NCBI GenBank assembly: GCA_937967805.1
Contig: CALBTC010000392.1
Location: forward strand, 1-14,501
Length of the DNA stretch: 14,501 bases
Source of the DNA: an uncultured Anaerolineaceae bacterium
Lineage (GTDB): Bacteria > Chloroflexota > Anaerolineae > Promineifilales > Promineifilaceae
Reading direction: 5' to 3'
Shown here: piece after piece, positions 1 to 5,728 of the stretch
How the letters are laid out: every line of letters begins with the position of its first letter
Position numbering within the stretch: the first letter of the stretch is position 1
Position numbers and translations under genes: made by a program
The notes under the pieces: model-generated
What the model was told of the DNA's origin: nothing
The model's database searches: none
Seen by the model: only the letters and a program-made list of their open reading frames with translations

Positions 1-10
1 AAAAGTCATA

Positions 11-30
11 GGGTTCTATTAATAGAACCC
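11..30. repeat. Perfect 20-bp palindrome, terminator- or operator-like
   Basis: Two 10-base arms (GGGTTCTATT and its exact complement) abut with no spacer. In RNA this would form a stem with a TTAA-type tip. It is followed by CCC and then a T-rich stretch at 34-40, so it could end transcription from a gene upstream of the window. It could equally be a protein-binding dyad. The upstream gene is not visible, so the role is open. Confidence 0.55.
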
Positions 31-33
31 CCC

Positions 34-51
34 TATTTTTGCGCAAAAATA
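34..51. repeat. Perfect 18-bp A/T-rich palindrome with a GCGC core
   Basis: TATTTTTGCGCAAAAATA is its own reverse complement and lies only 3 bases after the palindrome at 11-30. The A/T arms with a GC centre resemble a DNA-binding dyad more than a terminator. It sits about 75 bases before the start of the Ppx/GppA phosphatase gene and upstream of its putative -10 element, so an operator role is possible. This is inferred from position only. Confidence 0.5.
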
Positions 52-90
52 AGGTTTTACGAAATCAGCTACAAATAACCCCCCAAAACA

Positions 91-99
91 TGGTACAAT
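91..99 (+). promoter_or_regulatory. Putative extended -10 promoter element for the Ppx/GppA gene
   Basis: TGGTACAAT matches the extended -10 form TGn-TACAAT. It lies 28 bases before the ATG at 127. No good -35 hexamer is seen at 16-18 bases upstream, which is tolerable for an extended -10 promoter. The 6-base inverted repeat TTGTTG (107-112) / CAACAA (121-126) follows and places the AAGG ribosome-binding bases in its loop, so the leader could fold around the start site. Confidence 0.35.
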
Positions 100-126
100 G
101 CGCCCATTGTTGTATAAGGTCAACAA

Positions 127-1686
127 ATGATTGCAAATAATTCACAACGCATCGGCGTTATCGATCTTGGTTCCAACACTGCCCGGCTGGTGATCCTCAA
201 TGCGGTTCCCGGTTACGCATATCGCCTGGAAGATGAAATTCGGGAGGTGGTGCGGCTGCGGGAGGGGATGACAGAGGCTGGTTTGAGCGAGACGGCCGTT
301 GCCCGCGCCCTCTTCACCCTTCGCCTGTTTAAACGATTTTGTGATACCTACCCCGTTGACCAGATTATTCCCACGGCTACCAGCGCCGTGCGTGATGCCG
401 CCAACGGCCCCGCCTTTTTGCAAACCGTCTCCCAGGAAATTGGCCTGGACTTGCAGGTGTTGGACGGCGAGCGCGAGGCATACTACGGTACGCTCGGTGC
501 GCTCAACGAGGTGCAGTTGAACAATGGTTACGTCATCGACATCGGCGGCGGCAGCGTGCAGGTGAGCAAAGTGCGCGGCAATCGTTACCAGGAAGGATGC
601 TCCGTGCCGCTAGGCGCATTGGCCCTGACCGAACAGTTTGTCCGCACCGATCCCATTGAGCCAACTGAGGTGACAGTAATTCAGCAACATATTGGCCAAT
701 TGCTGGACACCATTCCCTGGCTGCAAAAAGAGCAACCAAAAGTACACCGGCATCTGGTGGGATTGGGCGGCACCATTCGCAACCTGGCCTCCATTGAGGC
801 GGCCCGGCAGAACCATCCGCTGAACACGCTGCATGGCTTTGTGCTTAGCCGCAGCTCGGTGCAGGAAACGGTGGAACTGCTGCAACAATTGCCCGTGTCT
901 GAGCGGCGGCAAATTTCCGGACTCAGCCGCGACCGGGCCGATATTATTTTTCCTGGCGCGCTTGTGCTGGCTGAAGTGATGGACCGGCTGCGGGTTGATT
1001 CTTTAACGATTTCCAAAAATGGCTTGCGCGAGGGGCTTTTTTTTGAGCATTTTTGGCACCACCTGGCTTATCCCGTCGTGGCCAACGTGCGCCGCTTTAG
1101 CGTGCTCAACATGGCGCGCGTTTATAATTATCAAAAGGCGCATGCCAGCCACGTACGCTACCTGGCTGCCCGCTTGTTTAACCAACTGGCACCGCTGCAC
1201 GGCTACGATATGGCCGAGCGCGAGCTGCTGGATGCGGCCGCGCTTTTGCACGATCTGGGTACGGTAATCAGCTATGATGATCACCACAAACATTCACAGA
1301 CGTTGATTATTAACAGCGGACTGGCCGGCTTTTCCCCACGAGAGACGGCACTGGTGGCTTTGCTGACGCGGTATCATCGCAAAGGCAGACCCACGCCCGA
1401 TTCGTTTGAGTCACTTTTGTCAGAAGCAGATCACACGATTTTGACGCGCCTGGCGGCCATTTTGCGATTGGCGGAATTTTTGGAGCGGGGCCGGAATGCG
1501 AACGTAGATGACGTGACGGCCGTTTGGGACGACACTACCCTCCGCCTCACCCTCATTGCCGACGAATACCCCGCCGTTGAACTGTGGGAAGCCGAGCGTA
1601 ATGCCGCCTCTTTGATGGAAATGGCCTTTGAACGCGAGCTAATTTTGGAAAGTACGGCCGTTCCCGACATACAGTTTGGCCTCTAA
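127..1686 (+). CDS. ppx: Exopolyphosphatase / guanosine pentaphosphate phosphatase (Ppx/GppA family) with HD domain
   Basis: This 519-residue protein matches the length of full Ppx/GppA enzymes (about 500-515), which release phosphate from polyphosphate chains or convert pppGpp to ppGpp. The ASKHA-fold phosphatase part shows the first nucleotide/phosphate-binding motif at residues 11-21 (VIDLGSNTARL), TSAVRDA at 84-90, a catalytic-type acidic segment with E115 and E117, the DIGGGS loop at 138-143 and a GGT turn at 214-216. The C-terminal half is an HD-type helical domain with H342, H375-D376 and H386/H387/H389. These positions fit the metal-binding HD pattern, although the HD domain of several Ppx enzymes is catalytically silent. 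ATG at 127 follows an AAGG-type ribosome-binding site. It appears monocistronic: the pilin gene downstream has its own dyad and leader. Family assignment is secure; the choice between polyphosphate and pppGpp as substrate cannot be made from sequence alone. Confidence 0.92.
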   Translation: MIANNSQRIGVIDLGSNTARLVILNAVPGYAYRLEDEIREVVRLREGMTEAGLSETAVARALFTLRLFKRFCDTYPVDQIIPTATSAVRDAANGPAFLQTVSQEIGLDLQVLDGEREAYYGTLGALNEVQLNNGYVIDIGGGSVQVSKVRGNRYQEGCSVPLGALALTEQFVRTDPIEPTEVTVIQQHIGQLLDTIPWLQKEQPKVHRHLVGLGGTIRNLASIEAARQNHPLNTLHGFVLSRSSVQETVELLQQLPVSERRQISGLSRDRADIIFPGALVLAEVMDRLRVDSLTISKNGLREGLFFEHFWHHLAYPVVANVRRFSVLNMARVYNYQKAHASHVRYLAARLFNQLAPLHGYDMAERELLDAAALLHDLGTVISYDDHHKHSQTLIINSGLAGFSPRETALVALLTRYHRKGRPTPDSFESLLSEADHTILTRLAAILRLAEFLERGRNANVDDVTAVWDDTTLRLTLIADEYPAVELWEAERNAASLMEMAFERELILESTAVPDIQFGL

Positions 1687-1708
1687 TAATTTGATTTTTT
1701 AGAAAATT

Positions 1709-1727
1709 GATTACAATGTTTGTAATC
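1709..1727. promoter_or_regulatory. Perfect 8-bp dyad GATTACAA-N3-TTGTAATC, operator-like
   Basis: Arms 1709-1716 and 1720-1727 are exact inverted copies around TGT. The left arm contains TACAAT (1712-1717), a good -10 match, with TTGATT at 1691-1696 as a poor-spaced (15-base) -35 candidate. The dyad therefore overlaps a possible pilin promoter, which suits a repressor site. A weak terminator for the upstream phosphatase gene is the alternative, because an interrupted T-tract follows at 1736-1740. Confidence 0.4.
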
Positions 1728-1784
1728 GGCAAAAGTTTTTGTCGTAACGCAGCAACCGTGCAAGTATTTACATAGAGGTTACGA

Positions 1785-2225
1785 ATGAAACAGAAGAGGA
1801 AACAAGACGGCCAGGGATTAGTGGAATATGCTCTGATTTTGGTGTTGGTAGCCGTTGTTGTAATGGCGGTTCTTACCTTGTTGGGGCCGCAAGTGGGCAA
1901 CGTGTTCAGCCGTGTTGTAAATGGTTTGGGCGTTGTCACAACAGATGGCGGCGGTGGTGGTGGAAATCCGCCTGATCCCCCGGCTACCATAACGGCCGTT
2001 AATGCCTGGCGTGCGGGAGGATCCACCAGCATTGGCGTCACTGTTTCTGTTTCGGCCAGCACCAACGTGACGATTGTTGATTCTCAAAGTGGTAAAACTG
2101 CCAGCATTGGCTGTGATCCCAACTGTACAGTTACCCTACCTGATGTGGGACCCAATCCCGGTACCGTAACAGCCACAGCCGAGGGAGGGAACAGCATGTC
2201 TGCCTCTTACCCTGCGACTAATTAA
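1785..2225 (+). CDS. Flp/Fap-family (type IVb) pilin-like protein with an extended C-terminal domain
   Basis: This 146-residue protein starts with a short basic leader (MKQKRKQDG) followed by QGLVEYALILVLVAVVV, the hallmark of Flp-type prepilins. Prepilin peptidase would cut after G9, leaving Glu at +5 and Tyr at +6 of the mature protein, and the hydrophobic helix (about residues 12-35) would pack in the pilus core. Unlike minimal Flp pilins of 50-70 residues, it continues with a glycine-rich linker (about 55-61) and roughly 80 residues rich in Thr, Ser and Val, with a Cys pair (CDPNC). That region probably folds as a small beta domain displayed on the surface. GAGG at 1775-1778 is a suitable ribosome-binding site. 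A second pilin gene lies 85 bases downstream. No tad motor genes are present here, so a pseudopilin or surface-adhesin role is also possible. Confidence 0.85.
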   Translation: MKQKRKQDGQGLVEYALILVLVAVVVMAVLTLLGPQVGNVFSRVVNGLGVVTTDGGGGGGNPPDPPATITAVNAWRAGGSTSIGVTVSVSASTNVTIVDSQSGKTASIGCDPNCTVTLPDVGPNPGTVTATAEGGNSMSASYPATN

Positions 2226-2251
2226 GTTGGTATCATTCGGTTGCTACTTTT

Positions 2252-2257
2252 TATAAT
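2252..2257 (+). promoter_or_regulatory. Consensus -10 hexamer TATAAT before the second pilin
   Basis: A perfect TATAAT lies 54 bases before the ATG at 2311, in an A/T-rich gap. A weak -35 candidate TTGGTA (2227-2232) sits 19 bases upstream. Together they suggest the second pilin can be transcribed separately from the first. GGGAG at 2299-2303 provides a ribosome-binding site. Confidence 0.35.
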
Positions 2258-2310
2258 TTATTCCATAGCTATCTTTATTCTATTCTCTCGGTGAGTTTGG
2301 GAGCAAGCCA

Positions 2311-2496
2311 ATGAGCGATGAACAAAAACAGTTAGCGCAAGGGCTGGTGGAGTATGCCCTCATTTTAGTCCTGGTGGCCATCGTGGTTATCGGCATTCTG
2401 ACATTACTGGGGCCGCAAATTGGCAACATCTTTAGCCGGCTGGTTTCGCCCTCGTACTGTGGCAGTTGTATTTGCGGAACCTCAATTTGCAACTAG
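2311..2496 (+). CDS. Flp/Fap-family (type IVb) pilin with a Cys-rich tail
   Basis: The product has 61 residues, the usual size of a Flp major pilin. The leader MSDEQKQLA precedes QGLVEYALILVLVAIVVIGILTLLGPQIGNIFSRLV, which is closely similar to the first pilin through the helix. The residue before the expected prepilin-peptidase cut is Ala (A9) instead of the near-invariant Gly. The tail has four cysteines within ten residues (CGSCICGTSIC), unusual for a Flp pilin and suggestive of disulphides or metal binding. Third-codon positions differ strongly from the first pilin, so the duplication is old. ATG at 2311 has a GGGAG ribosome-binding site. The glycosidase-like gene begins 50 bases downstream and may be co-transcribed. 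Confidence 0.85.
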   Translation: MSDEQKQLAQGLVEYALILVLVAIVVIGILTLLGPQIGNIFSRLVSPSYCGSCICGTSICN

Positions 2497-2546
2497 AGAA
2501 AATTGGCTATTTGTCACAATTTAGCTTCCCTCGGTAAACTTGCCGC

Positions 2547-4331
2547 ATGAATCGAAAACGCTTTATTTTATTATGTCTACTTGCCTGTGGGCTAATAACC
2601 GCAGCGCCACAGAAAATTGTTGCGGCTCCGTTAATTTTACCGGCCGTTGCGCCGGTGGATTACCGCTTTGGCGTCATTGAAAGCTACGAAAATCCGGCAC
2701 AGGCCAACTCGTTGGGCGCGGCCTGGACGCGGGTGCGTTTTCAGTGGGCTGAAACGCAGGCTGGCGGACCGGGCACCTGGACCGCCAGCGTTAGCGACGG
2801 CCAGATTAACGGCGAGATTGCCGCCGGGCGCACGGTCGTGGGTCTGCTCATCGGCATTCCCGATTGGGCACGCGAGGGACAACTGCCGCGCGGCCTGCAC
2901 CTGCCGCACACCGACCCGAACAACACCTGGGCCACTTTTGTGCGGGAGGCGGTGGGGCGGTATAACGGCCGTATCAACCATTGGATCATCTGGAACGAAC
3001 CCGACGTCAACGATCCCAACGCGCCGGGATTTACCTGGGGAGGCTCAATACAAGATTTCTTCCAGCTCCAGCGCACCGCCTACCTGGCAGCCAAGGAGGT
3101 CAATCCCAATGCCGTCATCCATCTGAGTGCTTTTACACACTTCTGGAACCCCAATTATATTTATGAATTTTTAGATGTTGTGGTGGCCGATCCAGCCGCG
3201 CCGGACAATAATTACTATTTTGATGCCCTCACCGCCCATCTCTATTTCCAGCCGGACTCAATTTATAACATCATTCAGCAGTTTTATGGCGCGGTTGGCA
3301 GCCGGGGCATTCCCTGGAAGCCAGTCTGGCTGGTAGAAACCAACGCGCCGCCGATAGACGATCCGACCTGGCCTGTTTCTAACTTTACATTCCGCGTTTC
3401 ACAGCAGGAGCAGGCGGCGTTTATTCCCCAGGTGTTTGCCGTCGGGCTGGCGGCCGGCGCGCAGCGCATTGCCATCTACAAACTGCAGGATACGGCCGAT
3501 GACGTCGCCGCCAATCCGGAACCGTTTGGCCTGCTGCGTATGGACGGCTCGCGCCGCCCGGCCTTCACGACGTACCAGGTGGCGGTGCAATACCTGGCCG
3601 GCATGCGCGGCGTGAAGCGGGAGCATTGGGGGCATTGGGGCCAGATTCGGCTGGATCAGGGCACGCATGCCACGACGGTGCTTTTTTCTCGCCTGCCGGC
3701 GCCGCAATCAGTGGAAGTGCCCGCTGAAGCAAGTACGGCCGTTCTCGTAGACATGTGGGGCAGCCGCCGCAGCATTTCAGCCAGCGATGGCGTGTTTACG
3801 GTGGAGCTGTCCGGCGCAATTTGTGCCCAAACAGCCGGGGATTTTTGCATGATTGGCGGCCCGGTTTATTACCTGGTGCAGTCGCTAGATGGCGCGACTT
3901 TGCCGGCGCCGCCACCGGTGAGCGGTCCACCTGCCGAGGAAAATCCGCCGGCCGCCACGCCCACCATCGATCCTGACGCGCCGACGAGTGCGCCCGAGCC
4001 AACTCCAGAGCCAACAGAAACATCGACACCGGAACCAACATTCACACCAAAAGCAACAGTAACGCGGCGACCTACGCAAACACCAACAGTAATCCCCACA
4101 GCGACTGTGTCCCCCACGGCCGTTCCCACCGAAACCGTCACGCCGTCAGCAACGGCCGTTCCCGCCACGGAGGTTGCTGCCTTGCCGCCGACGCCGGACC
4201 CTGCTCAGGATGTGATTGTCGAGGCGGCTGAGTCGGGAGGCAGCAGGTCTCTTGTTTTGCTGGGGGTGGCCGGATTGTTGATCTTGGGCGTTGGCGGCTG
4301 GTGGTGGAACGGCCGTCGCCAAAGGGAGTAG
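2547..4331 (+). CDS. Secreted, membrane-anchored clan GH-A glycoside hydrolase-like protein
   Basis: The 594-residue product opens with a signal peptide (about 1-27, MNRKRFILLCLLACGLITAA then a VAA-like cleavage region). Residues about 38-360 look like a (beta/alpha)8 barrel of clan GH-A: a WNEP motif at 149-152 supplies the acid/base E151, TAHLY at 229-233 matches a conserved barrel strand, and WLVETN at 261-266 supplies the nucleophile candidate E264. A beta-rich segment follows (about 380-455), then a stalk of about 90 residues rich in Pro, Thr and Glu (about 460-560), a hydrophobic helix (about 570-588) and a basic end (NGRRQRE). The enzyme is therefore probably exported and tethered outside the membrane, acting on a polysaccharide or glycan. 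Both catalytic glutamates are present. The exact family (GH39-, GH5- or GH53-like) and substrate cannot be assigned. No clear ribosome-binding site precedes the ATG. Confidence 0.75.
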   Translation: MNRKRFILLCLLACGLITAAPQKIVAAPLILPAVAPVDYRFGVIESYENPAQANSLGAAWTRVRFQWAETQAGGPGTWTASVSDGQINGEIAAGRTVVGLLIGIPDWAREGQLPRGLHLPHTDPNNTWATFVREAVGRYNGRINHWIIWNEPDVNDPNAPGFTWGGSIQDFFQLQRTAYLAAKEVNPNAVIHLSAFTHFWNPNYIYEFLDVVVADPAAPDNNYYFDALTAHLYFQPDSIYNIIQQFYGAVGSRGIPWKPVWLVETNAPPIDDPTWPVSNFTFRVSQQEQAAFIPQVFAVGLAAGAQRIAIYKLQDTADDVAANPEPFGLLRMDGSRRPAFTTYQVAVQYLAGMRGVKREHWGHWGQIRLDQGTHATTVLFSRLPAPQSVEVPAEASTAVLVDMWGSRRSISASDGVFTVELSGAICAQTAGDFCMIGGPVYYLVQSLDGATLPAPPPVSGPPAEENPPAATPTIDPDAPTSAPEPTPEPTETSTPEPTFTPKATVTRRPTQTPTVIPTATVSPTAVPTETVTPSATAVPATEVAALPPTPDPAQDVIVEAAESGGSRSLVLLGVAGLLILGVGGWWWNGRRQRE

Positions 4332-4390
4332 GAGTGGCAGCCCTCCGCCAATTTGAAGACAAAAAATTTAAACAAAGGACTGCCACTCCT
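4330..4390. repeat. 11-bp perfect inverted repeat between glycosidase and peptidase genes
   Basis: AGGAGTGGCAG at 4330-4340 and its exact complement at 4380-4390 enclose 39 A-rich bases. The left arm starts within the glycosidase stop codon. The RNA hairpin would lie between two co-directional genes, with the peptidase ribosome-binding site 28 bases after it. There is no T-tract, so a classical terminator is unlikely. An mRNA-stabilising or processing hairpin, or a small repeat insertion, would fit. Confidence 0.45.
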
Positions 4391-4426
4391 GAATTTGTGC
4401 AGTCTGTTGATAAAGATGGAGAAAAT

Positions 4427-5728
4427 TTGAAGATTCATACAGTACTTTTAATCTTGTTGTTGGGCGGGCTGTTCAGCTTTACGATACCAATACACGCCCA
4501 AAGCAATATTGCCGTTATCCAAAATGAGGCGCAGGTTGATTTTCCCCAATCGGTGACGTTCCAACTGGAAATGGCCGATGCCGGCGATGTGGCCGAAGTG
4601 AACCTGGTTTACGAGGTGGATCGGTTGAGCTGCTTGGAGGCGGATACGGCCGTTCCCGTCGAACTCAACGGCAACCGGGCAGAGTGGACCTGGCAAATGG
4701 TTCGCTCCGGCAATCCACCGCCGGGGGCAACCTTGCGCTGGCAGTGGCAAATCACCGACCGCAGCGGCAACGTCACCACCACCGAAGAACAAAGCCACAC
4801 CTTTGTTGATGATCGGTTTGACTGGCAAACCGTCACCGCGCCCAACATTCGCCTGCACTGGTACGAAGGAAATGAGGTTGGCCCCATTTTGCTGGATGCG
4901 GCCGTTGCCGGGCTGGACCAATTGCAAAATGAGATGGGCATCACATTGGACAGCGAGGTACAGATTTTTATCTACGAAGATTCGGGTGATATGCGCGACG
5001 CGGTGCTTTACATCCAGGAATGGGCTGGCGGCGTCGCCTTTAGCGATTACAATATCATCCTCATCGGCGTGCCGCCGCGTATTGTGGAAAGCTGGGGCAA
5101 ACCAACCGTGCGCCACGAATTGGCCCATCTGGTCATCGGCCAGTTTGGCCGCAGCTGCGTGGGCGGCAGCCGCCCTACCTGGCTCAATGAAGGGCTGGCG
5201 GTCATTGCCGAGGGGGAACCCAGCGAAACAATTCAAGAAGATTTGGCCAACGCCAGCGCAACCAACAGCTTTGAGCCGGTTCGCAGCCTGAACGGGGCTT
5301 TCTCGGCGCACGGGCCGGAGGCGGGCATTGCCTATAGCCAGAGCTACAGCGTGGTCAAATTTCTGCTAGACAGCTACGGCCAGGAACCGATGCAGGAACT
5401 GCTGCTTACTCTGGCACAGGGCTCCGGCTACGATGAGGCGCTGGAGGCGGTTTATGGCTTCAACGTCGATGGTCTGGAGCAGGCATGGCGGCAAAGTCTA
5501 GGCCTGCCGCCGCGCGAGATTCCACCAACGCCAACGGCCGTCTCGGCCAATGCCATCCCCACCATCGAACCATTTGGCCTGCCTGAATCTGTACCCACCG
5601 AACCGGCGGCGGCGGCAACGGCCGTTCCGCCCACTACCACCGACTCCGGCAATGGCATCTGCAATCTCACCGCTTTCCCCCTGCTGCTGCTCATCGGCTT
5701 CGGGCTTGTGCTGCGGAGGCGTAAATGA
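4427..5728 (+). CDS. Secreted gluzincin-type metallopeptidase (peptidase MA-like) with C-terminal anchor
   Basis: I place the start at the TTG at 4427, with GGAG at 4418-4421 five bases upstream. The product (433 residues) then begins directly with a signal peptide (MKIHTVLLILLLGGLFSFTIPIHAQ). An open frame extends upstream to an ATG at 4301 inside the glycosidase gene, but this would bury the signal peptide. Residues about 30-130 look like a beta domain. The catalytic part has HELAH (H230, E231, H234) and WLNEGLA with E255, the HExxH-plus-distal-Glu arrangement of clan MA zinc peptidases. A Pro/Thr/Ala-rich linker (about 365-405) leads to a Cys, a hydrophobic helix and RRRK at the end, so the enzyme is probably held at the cell surface. 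It presumably cleaves extracellular or envelope proteins; the substrate is unknown. Its stop overlaps the start of the solute-binding protein (ATGA), suggesting translational coupling. Confidence 0.78.
   Translation: MKIHTVLLILLLGGLFSFTIPIHAQSNIAVIQNEAQVDFPQSVTFQLEMADAGDVAEVNLVYEVDRLSCLEADTAVPVELNGNRAEWTWQMVRSGNPPPGATLRWQWQITDRSGNVTTTEEQSHTFVDDRFDWQTVTAPNIRLHWYEGNEVGPILLDAAVAGLDQLQNEMGITLDSEVQIFIYEDSGDMRDAVLYIQEWAGGVAFSDYNIILIGVPPRIVESWGKPTVRHELAHLVIGQFGRSCVGGSRPTWLNEGLAVIAEGEPSETIQEDLANASATNSFEPVRSLNGAFSAHGPEAGIAYSQSYSVVKFLLDSYGQEPMQELLLTLAQGSGYDEALEAVYGFNVDGLEQAWRQSLGLPPREIPPTPTAVSANAIPTIEPFGLPESVPTEPAAAATAVPPTTTDSGNGICNLTAFPLLLLIGFGLVLRRRK

Noticed and set aside
1553..2065. 170-codon minus-strand frame across the ppx end and pilin start
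   Set aside because: It runs through two well-supported plus-strand genes and the dyad between them, and its product has only low-complexity Pro/Thr runs.
4301..4426. ATG 4301 as the peptidase start
   Set aside because: It would overlap the glycosidase end, cross the inverted repeat, and put 42 polar residues before the signal peptide. TTG 4427 has a good GGAG.
4448..5311. Long open frame of 287 codons on the minus strand
   Set aside because: It lies wholly antisense to the metallopeptidase, whose signal peptide, HELAH motif and anchor are convincing. The antisense product is composition-driven and shows no domain.
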